Position numbers and translations under genes: made by a program
In this document: one piece after another, positions 39,520 through 49,238 of the stretch
Position numbering within the stretch: the stretch's first letter is position 1
Layout of the letters: each line of letters starts with the position of its first letter
NCBI RefSeq assembly: GCF_029892565.1
Contig: NZ_JARXVH010000029.1
Span: 30,099-94,098 of the forward strand
From: Streptomyces pseudovenezuelae
Lineage (GTDB): Bacteria > Actinomycetota > Actinomycetes > Streptomycetales > Streptomycetaceae
Direction of reading: 5' to 3'
DNA length: 64,000 nt
Notes under the pieces: model-generated
What the model was told of the DNA's origin: nothing
Databases searched by the model: none
Seen by the model: only the letters and a program-made list of their open reading frames with translations

Positions 39520-40353
39520 TCAGACCCGCTTGGTGTAGGAGCGGACGGCGAGTGGAATGAAGATCGCGGCGACCGTGGCGCAGCCGAGCAGCGCCCATCC
39601 GACGTTGGCAGTGATGGTGCCTTTGTTCATCAGGTCCCGCATCGCGGAGACCACGTGGGAGACGGGGTTGATTGTCGTCACCGCGCGCAGCCAGGCGGGC
39701 AGGGTGCTGACCGGGACGAAGGCGTTGGAGAGGAACGCCAGCGGGAACATGATCATCATGGACATGCCCTGGACGGCGCCGGCGGTCCGGGTGATGGTGC
39801 CGATCCACAAGAAGATCCAGGCGAGGGACCAGCCGGTGATGACGGCGAGGAGAATGCCGAGGGTGACGCCGGGAAGGCCGCCGCCGGGCCGGTAGCCCAT
39901 GAGGATGCCCACGAGGATGGTGACACTGGCGGCTATCGCGTAGCGGGCGAGGTCGGCCATCATCGGTCCGGCAAGCGGGGCGATCCGGGTGATGGGCAGT
40001 GACCGGAAGCGGTCGAAGACGCCTTTGTCCATGTCCTCGCGGAGTTGGACGCCGGCGGCGACGCACGCGGTGATGGTGGTCTGGGCGATGATGCCGGGGA
40101 TGAGGATCGGCAGGTAGCTGGCTTGGCTGCCGGAGATGGCCCCGGCGAACATGAACCCGAACATCACGGTGAACAGCACGGGCATCGCGGTGACGTCGAC
40201 GAGTTGTTCGGGGTTGCGGCGCATCTTGAGCAGGGCGCGCCAGGCCAGGGTCGTGGTCTGGGTGAACGCGTCGTGAAGGGGTACTGATGCCTGGACGGTG
40301 CGGGTGGCCGGTCGGGGCGTGGCCCAGGTGGGGTTGGTGACGGTGGCGGTCAT
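39520..40353 (-). CDS. ABC-2 type permease (DrrB-like)
   Basis: 277 residues with about six membrane segments (PVLFTVMFGFMFAGAISG, YAIAASVTILVGILMGY, WSLAWIFLWIGTIT and others) and the ABC-2 family patch QTTITACVAAGVQLREDMDK. It pairs with the ATPase encoded immediately upstream (four-base overlap) to form a drug or antibiotic exporter of the DrrAB type. The pair is probably repressed by the divergent TetR regulator. The substrate may be a product of a neighbouring cluster (inference). Confidence 0.9.
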   Translation of the reverse strand: MTATVTNPTWATPRPATRTVQASVPLHDAFTQTTTLAWRALLKMRRNPEQLVDVTAMPVLFTVMFGFMFAGAISGSQASYLPILIPGIIAQTTITACVAAGVQLREDMDKGVFDRFRSLPITRIAPLAGPMMADLARYAIAASVTILVGILMGYRPGGGLPGVTLGILLAVITGWSLAWIFLWIGTITRTAGAVQGMSMMIMFPLAFLSNAFVPVSTLPAWLRAVTTINPVSHVVSAMRDLMNKGTITANVGWALLGCATVAAIFIPLAVRSYTKRV

Positions 40354-41399
40354 GAGTGGCTCGTTTCGGTCGCAGGGACGCCGGTGTCGCTAGGTCGGCC
40401 GGTCAGGGCCATGAACACGTCGTCGAGGCTGGGTTGTTCGATCGCGGCGCCCGCAATGTCGAGGTGGTGGTCGCGCAGCGCGATGAGGACGTCGGCGGCT
40501 TGGTTCGCGTCGCTCAACGTGACGCTGAATCCGGAGCCGGTTGGCGTGGGGATCGGTGTGTCGCGGATCAGTTCCGCAGCCAGGGCGACTGCTCGTGCCG
40601 TGTCGGCGTCGTACGTCAGGCTGACGCGCAGGCTCGACGTGCCGATCTGGGCCTTGAGCTGGTCGGGGGTGCCTTCGGCGACTTTGCGGCCGTGGTCGAT
40701 GACGGTGATCCGGTCGGCGAGTTCGTCCGCTTCGTCGAGGTACTGGGTGGTCAGCATGATGGTGGAACCCTCGGCGGCCAGGTCGCGGATCGTGTGCCAC
40801 ATCTGGGCACGGGTGCGGGGGTCGAGACCGGTGGTCGGCTCGTCCAGGAAGACCAGCGCCGGCCTGGTGATCAGGCTGGCCGCGAGATCGAGGCGGCGGC
40901 GCATGCCGCCGGAGAACTGGGCGATGGGTCGGTGAGCCGCGTCGGTCAGGTCGAACTTCGCCAGCAGGTCGTCGGCGGTGCCGTGGGCTCTTTTGGAGGA
41001 GAGTCCCTGCAGGCGGCCGAACAGCCACAGGTTCTCGCGACCGGTCAGGTTCTCGTCGACCGACGCGTACTGGCCCGTCACACCGATCAGTTGCCGCACC
41101 GCGTGGGCTTCCCGGCGCACGTCGTAGCCGAAGATCCTCGCCGATCCGCTGTCGATCGGCAGCAGTGTCGCCAGCATGTTGAGCACCGTGGTCTTGCCGG
41201 CACCGTTCGGGCCGAGCACCCCGAAGATCTCACCTTCGCAGACGGTGAGATCGATGCCGTCCACGGCCCGGTTCGTGCCGAACGTCTTCGTCAGGCCGCG
41301 AGCCTCGACGGCGGTCGGGCTCTGGACACGGCTCTCGCCGTCGGCTGGGCGGCCGCTGCTACTGGGCCTGCCAGGCGTTGTCGCGCTCTGCACATTCAT
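40350..41399 (-). CDS. ABC transporter ATPase (DrrA-like)
   Basis: About 349 residues. Walker A is GPNGAGKTT, the signature FSGGMRRR, and Walker B LVFLDEPTTGLDPRT. The C-terminal extension (SLTYDADTARAVALAAEL, then PSLDDVFMALTG) is typical of the daunorubicin-resistance subfamily. ATG 41399 with GGAG upstream is preferred to TTG 41417. It is transcribed divergently from the TetR gene and overlaps the permease gene. Confidence 0.93.
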   Translation of the reverse strand: MNVQSATTPGRPSSSGRPADGESRVQSPTAVEARGLTKTFGTNRAVDGIDLTVCEGEIFGVLGPNGAGKTTVLNMLATLLPIDSGSARIFGYDVRREAHAVRQLIGVTGQYASVDENLTGRENLWLFGRLQGLSSKRAHGTADDLLAKFDLTDAAHRPIAQFSGGMRRRLDLAASLITRPALVFLDEPTTGLDPRTRAQMWHTIRDLAAEGSTIMLTTQYLDEADELADRITVIDHGRKVAEGTPDQLKAQIGTSSLRVSLTYDADTARAVALAAELIRDTPIPTPTGSGFSVTLSDANQAADVLIALRDHHLDIAGAAIEQPSLDDVFMALTGRPSDTGVPATETSHS

Positions 41400-41502
41400 G
41401 TCACTCCATCCGCTCAACCAAACGCGCCAAGACGGTCAGGGAGAGACCCGCCTGCATCAGCCTTCGCGGGGACCGCCACGCCGGCATTCCTGAAGTTAGG
41501 AT

Positions 41503-41520
41503 GGTACTGAATTTAGTACC
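41503..41520. promoter_or_regulatory. TetR-type operator palindrome
   Basis: GGTACTGAATTTAGTACC is an inverted repeat with one mismatched pair. It lies between the divergent starts of the ATPase gene (41399) and the TetR gene (41554), where it could control both promoters. A TATAAC -10-like element for the regulator follows at about 41540. Confidence 0.75.
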
Positions 41521-41553
41521 GTGTCAAGTTTAGTTCTGGTATAACTTTTTGTT

Positions 41554-42180
41554 ATGCATGAGGGACTGCGGGAACGCAAGAAGCGGGAGGCGCGGCAGCG
41601 CATCTCCGATGTCGCGACACGTCTGTTCGCCCAGCGGGGATTCGAGGCGGTCACGGTCGCCGAGATCGCCGAGGCGGCCGGGGTCGCCAAGGCCACGGTC
41701 ACCAACTACTTCCCGCGCAAGGAAGACCTGCTGCTGGATCTGCAGGCGGAGGCCGAACGACTGCTCGTCGACGCCATCCGGGCGCGTCCGCCCGGTCAGA
41801 GTGTTGTCGAGGCGGTCCGGGCGCTGATGCACCGGTTGCTGGCCCAGCAGCATCCGCTGTCCGCCGTCGAGCCGGCCATGGCGTGGTTCGGACACCTGAT
41901 AGCGCAGAGCCCCGCACTGCTCTCGCGGGCCCGGGAACAACGGGAGTACCTGGAATCCGCGGTCGCCCGCCAGCTGACCGAGGAAACCGGCGACCCGGTC
42001 CGCGCCGACCTGGTCGCCCGGCTGCTCCTGGCCACGGCGACCACCGCCGTGGTCACCCCGATCCGGCGGCTCATCGCCGGAGAACCGGCCACCACCATCG
42101 CCACGGATCAGCCACAGGTAATAGACCAGGCATTCGACCTGCTGGCCACAGGCATCCGCACCTTCGGCAGCGACACCTGA
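41554..42180 (+). CDS. TetR-family repressor
   Basis: 208 residues. The N-terminal TetR helix-turn-helix is clear (RISDVATRLFAQRGFEAVTV, AEIAEAAGVAKATVTNYFPR). The C-terminal ligand-binding half is all-helical and of MftR/SACE-7040-like length. It is divergent from the DrrAB-like exporter genes with the palindrome at 41503-41520 between them, so it most likely represses the exporter and itself until a ligand binds. Confidence 0.92.
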   Translation: MHEGLRERKKREARQRISDVATRLFAQRGFEAVTVAEIAEAAGVAKATVTNYFPRKEDLLLDLQAEAERLLVDAIRARPPGQSVVEAVRALMHRLLAQQHPLSAVEPAMAWFGHLIAQSPALLSRAREQREYLESAVARQLTEETGDPVRADLVARLLLATATTAVVTPIRRLIAGEPATTIATDQPQVIDQAFDLLATGIRTFGSDT

Positions 42181-42726
42181 CCACGCCCGTCAGCCCCGAC
42201 ATCCACGTTACGTTTGGCCGGTTCCTCCGGTCAGACTCTCGCGCGCACCGTACAGCGGTAGAGCTGGACCATCCGAGGACAGATCGCGATCCACGACCAT
42301 CAGCCAAGAGCTGCCTACCCGCAGGCATCCACCAGAAACGAGAACACCCCTGACAACGACACCGCATCACCCGATCGCGATCATCGGCGGCGGCCTCGGG
42401 GATCTGGCGGGGGTCGAGGCCTGCTCGCCGAAGGGGTCGTTCGAGGGCGTCGATGACGGCTGACCGCAGACGCATCGCGGTTTCGGGCGTGTCGTCGATC
42501 GCCCAGAAGATCCAGCCGATCCAGCTGATGCTGCGGCCAGAAGTGGAGGCGTGTGCCAGCCACGCGGCCCGGTGCACGATCTCGTCCCGGATCTTTCCGG
42601 TCGTGGAATCGGTCCAGTCCGCGGACCGGCGAAGACACCGTTGCGAGCGCCATCGCTCCAACTGGGTCGGGCTGATGGTGTATCCGATGCTGTGGGACCG
42701 CTCCAGCGACTTGGCAGGACGAGGCA
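42071..42726 (-). CDS. Hypothetical protein, possibly C-terminally truncated
   Basis: From ATG 42726 the sequence starts MPRPAKSLERSHSIGYTISP and continues TQLERWRSQRCLRR, resembling the N-terminus of small helix-turn-helix-like proteins common in streptomycetes. Plausible coding character persists to about DARQIPEAAADD; after that it runs antisense into the TetR 3' end with low-complexity sequence, suggesting loss of the native C-terminus. Function unknown. Confidence 0.4.
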
Positions 42727-42750
42727 TTCTCCGGGCATGGCGAGTGGTCG

Positions 42751-43029
42751 ATGCTCGGTGCCGGCGCGTGCGGTGCCGCGCCCGTGCACGTGGACGCGAC
42801 GCCTGTGCGTTTCGACCTGCCTGTCCCCGCTGACCTCCTGGCACAGGTCACCTGGCGCAACCGGCGGGGCCAGATCCGCGGTCTGAAACACGTGGTCGAT
42901 GGGCGTCTTGAGCGCGCGATCAGTCTCCAGGGGTTTTACCGTCTGACACCCCAGTCGGCCGGAGAGTTGGCGCAAGTCGCCGGCACCACTGTTCCTTCCG
43001 TGGCCGTTGGCACCAGGCCGATGAGGTGA
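42751..43029 (+). other. Possible short gene fragment, unrecognised
   Basis: An open frame reading HVDATPVRFDLPVPADLLAQ and LKHVVDGRLERAISLQGFYR has protein-like composition but matches no family I recognise. It could be a remnant. It lies divergent from the hypothetical gene at 42071-42726. Confidence 0.25.
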
Positions 43030-43055
43030 CCGCTCGTTCGGTCCGGATCAGAGGG

Positions 43056-44292
43056 TCAGGAGCCCGTTGGTAGCCAGGTTGAGGGTGGACGGAGTGTGTC
43101 CGGCACAGATGATCCGTTCGACGGCACGAGGCCAGTTGGCGTTGAGCCGACGGCTCCAGCGAAGTTGGCCGTGCCTCCGGTGAACTCCGCTCCGGCGAAG
43201 TCCACCATGCCTCCGGCGAACTCCACCTCGCGGAAGTCTGCCCTGCTGCCGGAGAACCGCACCCCGTGGAAGCTCACCCTGCCGCCGGCGAACCGCGCGC
43301 CGCGGAGTTCGATCCGGCCGCCGGAGAACTCCGACAGGTTGAAGATCACTGGGCTGTCGGAGAAGTGAGCCCCGCTGAAGTCGGCCCTGCCGTCGGTGAA
43401 TCGAGCCCGATGGAAGTCGACGGCGCCGCCGGAGAACTGCGCCCCGCTGAAGTCGACCCAGCCGCCGGAGATCCGTGTCTCGCGGAAGTCGGCTCTGCCG
43501 TCGGTGAAGTGTGCCCTACGGAAGTCAACTGCCCCGCCGGAGAATCGAGTTCCGCGGAGGTCGACCGTGCCACCGACGAACCGAGCCATGCGGGAGCTCA
43601 CTGTGCCGTTGGAGAACCGTGCCCGTGAGAGGTCTCCGCCGTCGAAGGTGACGTGGGTGAGGTCGAAGTCGTGGCCGTGCCAGGAGTGCGGGTGCTCGGG
43701 TGGCAGGCGGAGGTGGTCGCGGATGACGCGGATGACGGTGTGCCGGACTTCCCGCAGGGCCTGGTAGGTCTGCCGGGCGGCGGTGTCGTCAGGGGGAAGG
43801 TCGGTCTCGGCGGTGTAGGGCAGCCGGAGGTAGGCGCACAGGACGTCGATGCAGGTCTGGCGCAGGTCGCGGGTGGGGGCGTCGTCGGCGAGGCCGGCCA
43901 GGGCGTGCACGCCGCCGAGGCGCACGGCGGCCGAGTCCGCCGAGTTGGGAGACGGCGGTGGTGAAGCGGTCGGTGTGCAGGCGGGTGGCCTCGCGCAGGG
44001 CGCCGTCTTCGTCGATGCGCTGGCGTCGGTAGGCCACCACCAGGGCGACCAGGGCGCCGGCCCCGGCGACTACGCCGAAGGACAGCTTCACGAGGTCGAA
44101 GAGCGTCGTGGATTCGAGCTGGTGCTCGGGCCTGAGCCCTCGGGCGTCCAGCAGGTGCCACCCCATGTAGAAGACCGCGAAAGCCACCAAGACCGCGGTG
44201 GCGAACATCAGCGCAAGGACCAGGCCGACCGGCCACAGGCGCAGCCCGCGCTCGGTCCGACGCCGGACAAAGGTGTTCCCATACCCCGTCAA
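43056..44292 (-). pseudogene. Pentapeptide-repeat membrane protein, frameshifted
   Basis: The N-terminal part (start about 44292) has two membrane segments (WPVGLVLALMFATAVLVAFA, then VVAGAGALVALVVAYRRQR) and ends at HTDRFTTAVSQLG. At about 43940 the frame shifts. The C-terminal part continues as RLGGVHALAGLADDAP and then a long run of pentapeptide-type repeats with the pattern FxGGxVDFxxARFTDG, which fold as a right-handed beta-helix. A one- or two-base loss or a sequencing error explains the break. Confidence 0.8.
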
Positions 44293-44416
44293 GACCCCTA
44301 CCGGAGCGCAGCGGTTGCAGCGGCATCCTGTGGCCCCCGAAGGACACCGTCGTTCGTTCAACCAGGTCCCTCCGGCCGCGATGCCCGTCTTCGTGCATCC
44401 GCCCCGGGCCCTGCCC

Positions 44417-46072
44417 TTACTGCGGCGGTTCGTCCCCCAGGTAGCGGACGGCCGGGATGTGTCTGGCCAGCCGCATGTGGACGGTGGTGTGCCCGTGAGC
44501 GGCAAGTTCGGTGCGGGCCTCGCTCATGTTGAGGATCTCGTCCATGGTGTAGGCCTCGGTACACGGTCCGAGGTCGATCTGGTGCTCGCCGAGGGCGAAG
44601 ACCAACGACGCGTAGCCGACGGTGACGCGGGACAACGAGGCGGCCGCTTCGGCCAGCTGGTCCAGGGCCTCGGCGCTCTCGATGCCCACGGACACGGTGT
44701 CGCCCGTGAGGACGTTCTCATCCCCGTCGAGTAGCGCAATCATCTCCCTGACGTCACGCACATCCTGGCGGCTGAAGTCCTCGGGAAGCGGAAAGTAGTG
44801 CCCGGTGCGGCTTTGCAAGCGGCCCAGGTCGTCGAACGCGTCGGCCCAGAACTGCGCCTCGTTGTCCTTCCAGCCGGGCGGGGCCATACCCGCCGAGATC
44901 AGGGCCTGCACCCCGGGTGTGTTGGCGCCGGCCAGGACGAGTTCCATGACGTTACCCGGGAGGCTGTGGGCGATCAGCCGGAGCACCGGCACCACGGTCT
45001 GCGGCAGGACGGGCTGGTCCAGCTCGAAGCTGAACGTCAGCGCGCCACTCCGGTCGCGCAGGTGGTAGCGCAACCTCACCCTCATCACCCCGGTGACGTC
45101 GTGCCCGTGCAGGGTCCCGCCCTCCGTGCCGGTGACCTTCTCGGTGAAGGTGACCGGCAGGGAGGTGAGCGGGACACCGGACTGTCGTTTCAAGACCAGC
45201 TGTCCGTGGAGCGGCGGCGTCACCTCCTGGCGCGGCGAGGTGATGCGCACGCCGCCAAGCGACAGCTGCTCCAGTCCGAGACCCGCAGGCCCGGTCAGAC
45301 GCATCCCGGTGAGGTTGTCCGCCGCCAGCTCCACCTCGCCGCCGAAGCGCATCGTCTCCTCGAACAGGCGCCGCCGCTCCTCCTCCCGATCGTCGCCGGC
45401 CGGGAACCGGATTCGGCCCACGAAGCGGATCGCCGCCTGCTCGCCGGGGGAGGGTGCCTTGGGCGTCAGGTGCACGGCTGTCTGGCCGCTGGAGCCCAGC
45501 GTGGAGCGCACCGCGTAGTGCGGGCAGATCTCCTGGGCCCGCGCGTGCAGCGCGCTCGCCCGCTCCAGGTAGTCGGGCAGGCCGCCCAGCAGGACATCCC
45601 GCTCGGCGCGAGCTTCGGCGATCCGCTCCAGAATGTAGTCGCCGGACTCCTGCAGCGCGTAGCGCACCAGGTCTGGATGGGCGGCGAACTTCCCATCCAG
45701 CCAGCTGCGCCCGCGCCAGTGCCGTACGAACGGGAACTCTTCGCGCAGGCCCTCAAACCACCGCAGCTCGGCGGGATTGTGATCGATCGGCACCAACAGG
45801 TCCCAATGGTCGGGCTGATGACGGGCCGCGGACACCAGCGAGCGCACGACCTGCCGGCGGCGTACCTGGTTCATGCGCCCGGTGAACGACTTCTCCTCGT
45901 AGATGAGGAGTTCACCGTTCTCGGTGTGCTCGCACAGGTCCTGGCCGCCGTCCCCGCCGCTGCCGTCGATCGCCCGTGCCCTCTCGCGCAGCCGCAGCAT
46001 CAGCATCGTCACCAGCGCCTCGGACACCTTCGGGCTCTCGGCCGCCAGTTTGTCCCATGGAACCCTCACCAC
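44417..46072 (-). CDS. PD-(D/E)XK-nuclease-like protein
   Basis: 551 residues. The N-terminal 130 residues resemble a restriction-endonuclease (Mrr-like) fold: GSGGDGGQDLCEHTENGELL then IYEEKSFTGRMNQ, giving the D...ExK pattern, with a following helix ending VSAARHQPDHWDLLVPID. The remaining ~400 residues, including a beta-rich middle and a helical end (REMIALLDGDENVLTGD), are unrecognised. It is divergently transcribed from the endonuclease VII-like gene at 46133 with only 60 bases between the starts. A DNA-targeting or defence role is possible but not demonstrated. Confidence 0.6.
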   Translation of the reverse strand: MVRVPWDKLAAESPKVSEALVTMLMLRLRERARAIDGSGGDGGQDLCEHTENGELLIYEEKSFTGRMNQVRRRQVVRSLVSAARHQPDHWDLLVPIDHNPAELRWFEGLREEFPFVRHWRGRSWLDGKFAAHPDLVRYALQESGDYILERIAEARAERDVLLGGLPDYLERASALHARAQEICPHYAVRSTLGSSGQTAVHLTPKAPSPGEQAAIRFVGRIRFPAGDDREEERRRLFEETMRFGGEVELAADNLTGMRLTGPAGLGLEQLSLGGVRITSPRQEVTPPLHGQLVLKRQSGVPLTSLPVTFTEKVTGTEGGTLHGHDVTGVMRVRLRYHLRDRSGALTFSFELDQPVLPQTVVPVLRLIAHSLPGNVMELVLAGANTPGVQALISAGMAPPGWKDNEAQFWADAFDDLGRLQSRTGHYFPLPEDFSRQDVRDVREMIALLDGDENVLTGDTVSVGIESAEALDQLAEAAASLSRVTVGYASLVFALGEHQIDLGPCTEAYTMDEILNMSEARTELAAHGHTTVHMRLARHIPAVRYLGDEPPQ

Positions 46073-46132
46073 ACCCCCACCCTACGAACCAGCACCGACA
46101 TCACTGTCAGACTCTTCTGGGACCATCCGGGC

Positions 46133-47446
46133 ATGCTCATCAGCCCACAGCTGGCCCGGGACACCCTGGCGGATCTGATCAAGGACTGCGGCCTGCCCCT
46201 CGAGGCCGGTGAACTGATCCCCGGTAAGGGCGAGTTCCTTGCTCACGGCCATGTGTTCGTCGGCGACGTTGCCGTGCGCGGCTACAAGGACAAGGGACGG
46301 TGGAGGTACGACGACCGAGACATCCGCCGAGCCGGGCGGCACCTCGCCTCCGTGGTGATCGACAGCGCTGACCTCGCGGAAGCCGGGTTCCCCGATCGTC
46401 GCTGGTTCGACGTTCGAGGAACCTTCGATGACATGAGGGGGGCCGACTGGCGCGGCACGCTGAACCATTGGGCCTACGCTGCGGCGCACCGGTCCCTACT
46501 GCTTGAACGCGATGGCCCGGCCACCGTCGGGTTCAACCCTGCCGACGACTTCGATCTCCTCGATCCAGAGCTCAGCATCGACATCGACGTCGACATCTGG
46601 AGCAGCAGCAGGTACGAGATCGGTCCTCACGGCCTTCCCGGTCAGCTCACCTTCGACGAGTTCGTCTCCTACTACGGCAAGCGCACGATCGCCGGCACCC
46701 GCCCGCTCGACGTGCTGGCGTGGTCGGGAACGCACTGGGTGTTCCCCCGCGCGTACAGGGACATGCTGGATCACTGGCAAGCCCAGGACCGGGAACTCTC
46801 CGAGCGTGCTCGGATCTGCAGTGGCTGCGGACGGCGGGGAAGCGGCTGGTCATGGCGCACGCCCACCGCAGGCGGCTACGTCACCATGTGCCCGTCCTGC
46901 TCCGGCGAGCCCTTCCAGGCCTACACCGGACACCTGCACGGTGTCGCCTACACCTCCCTGCGCCGTACGCACCGTGCCGATGCCTACTTGTGCTGTTTGT
47001 GCCGCGAGAGCCGGGCGTTCATCTGGGATCACTGCCACGAGCACGGTTTCGTGCGCGGTCCGGTGTGCGCGAGCTGCAACACCTTCGAGGGCAAGGGCGT
47101 GGCTTTCCTCCGCCGGGACGGCAGCCTCGAGCATCTGCTCGCGTGCCGAGGATGCAGGGACGCGAGCACCTTGCCGCGCCGTTTCCACCTCGACGTCGCC
47201 CTCGCTCACTTGGAAGCCGACAAGGGGCACGGCCACTGTCGCCCTCGGCCGTACGCCGAACTCAGGGAAACAGACGGCGTGCACCACATCACCCTGTCCT
47301 GCCCCGCGCACGCCTCAACAGCGAAATGGACAACGGAGGTGACGGTGGCCGAGGTCGTCGGCATCGTCCGCGCCTTCGTGGACAGCACGCTCACCAGTCC
47401 AGGACGCCACACGGCGCTTCAGGCAGGACTGCAAACGGGACCGTGA
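46133..47446 (+). CDS. Endonuclease VII-like (HNH/treble-clef) protein
   Basis: 437 residues from ATG 46133; the much longer open frame upstream is only antisense to the neighbouring gene. The C-terminal half carries a recombination endonuclease VII-type domain: CCLCRESRAFIWDHCHEHG then VRGPVCASCNTFEGKG, with the zinc Cys pairs and catalytic DHCH. A further Cys-rich module precedes it (RICSGCGRRG, then MCPSCSG). The N-terminal 200 residues are unrecognised. Phage and mobile-element nucleases use this domain. Its divergent partner looks like a PD-(D/E)XK nuclease, so the two may form one functional module. Confidence 0.7.
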   Translation: MLISPQLARDTLADLIKDCGLPLEAGELIPGKGEFLAHGHVFVGDVAVRGYKDKGRWRYDDRDIRRAGRHLASVVIDSADLAEAGFPDRRWFDVRGTFDDMRGADWRGTLNHWAYAAAHRSLLLERDGPATVGFNPADDFDLLDPELSIDIDVDIWSSSRYEIGPHGLPGQLTFDEFVSYYGKRTIAGTRPLDVLAWSGTHWVFPRAYRDMLDHWQAQDRELSERARICSGCGRRGSGWSWRTPTAGGYVTMCPSCSGEPFQAYTGHLHGVAYTSLRRTHRADAYLCCLCRESRAFIWDHCHEHGFVRGPVCASCNTFEGKGVAFLRRDGSLEHLLACRGCRDASTLPRRFHLDVALAHLEADKGHGHCRPRPYAELRETDGVHHITLSCPAHASTAKWTTEVTVAEVVGIVRAFVDSTLTSPGRHTALQAGLQTGP

Positions 47447-47769
47447 GCCGGACGACCTGGTACAGACGGTACGGTGGACGATGGGGCAGGGTGGTGTGGG
47501 GCGGTCAAGTGAGGACATACAGCGGCCGCAATCGTCGCCGTCAAGTTCCCGTCGACCAGGGCTCCCACCCGGCTGACAGCCTGGCCTGCCCCGACTGTCA
47601 CCCGTACCCCGCCGCCCGGCACGCACCCTCACCACCCTGACATCTGTCAGGGACGCGACGTCCCAGGCACGGTCTACGGTTCGATGTCGGCGGCGGCTGA
47701 ATCGTGGCTCAGTCAAGATTTCCGGATGCTGTTGGTGATCTTCGCTCGGTGGGGTGAAACTCGTCGTCG
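47447..47769. other. Intergenic region
   Basis: No gene or clear element recognised in this 320-bp stretch before the IS1182 remnant. Confidence 0.4.
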
Positions 47770-48838
47770 TTGTCCCTGTTGATCTCGCTGTGGTGGTCCG
47801 CTGAGGAGAGCGGGGCGGATCGAGCGGTCGGAGGGGTGACCGCGATGGCGATGGGTTCGGGCACGGGGCGGGGGATTCCGCCGTTGACGGTGCGGATAGC
47901 GAGGGCGAGCAACCCGCGGGGCACCACGGCGATGTGGATGCGGGACCGGCTGGACGAGGTGTTCACGGACGACGACTTCGTCGACTGGTATCCGGCCGAC
48001 GGGCGGCGGGGCCTGTCGCTGGCCCGGCTGGCCATGGTGTCGGTCCTGCAGTACGCGGAGAACCTGACCGACCGCCAGGCCGCCGAAGCAGTGCGCTGCA
48101 GGATGGACTGGAAGTACTGCCTGGGCCTTGCCTTGGATGATCCCGGCTTCGACCACTCCGTCCTCTGCGAGTTCCGCGACCGGATGGCCCAGCATGACCG
48201 CGCGGACCGGTTGCTCGCCTTGATGGTCGACCGCTTGGCCGCGGCGGGCCTGGTCAAGCGGCATGGGCGGATGCGCACCGACTCCACTCATGTCCTGGGC
48301 GCGGTGCGGAAGTTGAACCGGGTGGAGCTGGTCACTGAGACGCTCCGCGTTGCCCTGGAAGAACTTGCCCGGGTGAACGAGGAGTGGCTGGCGCCGCTGG
48401 TCACGGTGGGGTGGGCGGAACGCTACGGACGCCCGGTCCGCTACGACCGGCTGCCCCGGTCCAAGGAGAAACTGGCTGCCCATGTGCTGCAGGTCGGCGA
48501 GGACGGCATGAGCCTGCTCCGCGCGGTCCACCAGGAGGATGCTCCGCCCCGGCTGCGGCTGCTGCCGCAGGTCCAGGTGTTGCGGCAGGTGTGGGTCCAG
48601 CAGTTCTGGTACGACGCGGCGGGGCAGTTGGGCTGGCGCGGTCCGAAGGACAGCCATGACCGGCTCAGCCGGCGCGATGCCCCGCGCCGTTCCGACGGCC
48701 CCGGTGAGGGCAGCCCTGGCATCGGCACCGAACGACGCCGCCCTCGCGCAGCACCCGCACGGTGTCAAGGAATGGGCGCTCGATCCCACCACCGCCAAGC
48801 GCCTCTGGACCGTCTCGACCAACCTGCTCCGCGTCTGA
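47770..48838 (+). pseudogene. IS1182-family transposase fragment, with a possible SDR tail
   Basis: The N-terminal two thirds of an IS1182 transposase (MWMRDRLDEVFTDDDFVDWY, then YAENLTDRQAAEAVRCRMDW, up to FWYDAAGQLGWRGPKD), similar to the copy at 25515. The family match ends near 48680, before the DDE core. At 48745-48838 another frame reads EWALDPTTAKRLWTVSTNLL, which looks like the C-terminus of a short-chain dehydrogenase. The two pieces appear joined by deletion. Confidence 0.75.
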
Positions 48839-48840
48839 CC

Positions 48841-49143
48841 TCAGCTCGGAGCGCCGACCGACTCGCCCTGTGGACTGCGCGGGCCTGGCACCGTGGCCCC
48901 GGTGGCCCCGGTGGCCCCGGTGGCCCCGGTGGCCCCGGTGGCCGCGAGGTCCAGGTCGAGACGGCTGTTCATATCCAGTTCGAACCGGCCATATGGGTTC
49001 ACGTGGGTCCACAGCAGCGGTGACAGCCCTCGCCGGTCCGCCTCGGTAAGCGTGTCCGCCCACTCCGGGTCGGCCAGAACCTGCTGGACGAGCAAGGTAT
49101 TGGCATGCACGAGACTGCTCTGCAAAAGGTGCAGGGCAAGCAT
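48841..49143 (-). pseudogene. Tn3-family transposase C-terminal fragment
   Basis: The minus strand reads LALHLLQSSLVHANTLLVQQ, then LSPLLWTHVNPYGRFELDM, the conserved C-terminal end of Tn3-type transposases. It is followed by a collagen-like Gly-Ala-Thr repeat tract and a stop. No inverted repeat of a Tn3 end was identified. Confidence 0.75.
48893..48946. repeat. 9-bp minisatellite (GTGGCCCCG units)
   Basis: Five perfect and one variant 9-bp units. On the minus strand they encode repeated Gly-Ala-Thr at the end of the Tn3 transposase fragment. Confidence 0.9.
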
Positions 49144-49238
49144 GCGCCCGGTTCACGAACAGGTGGCGCACTCGGCGAAGCGTCGCCTCCGCCTCACATG
49201 AGCACCAAGACCTTGAAACCGCCCTGGCGTACCCGAGG

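Noticed and set aside
44798..46132. Upstream extension of the endonuclease VII-like frame into a very long plus-strand frame
   Set aside because: It lies fully antisense to the PD-(D/E)XK-like gene, has shadow-like composition, and the family-like protein begins at ATG 46133.
48893..48946. Short regular repeats as a CRISPR array
   Set aside because: The 9-bp units are contiguous without spacers and encode Gly-Ala-Thr repeats at a transposase end.
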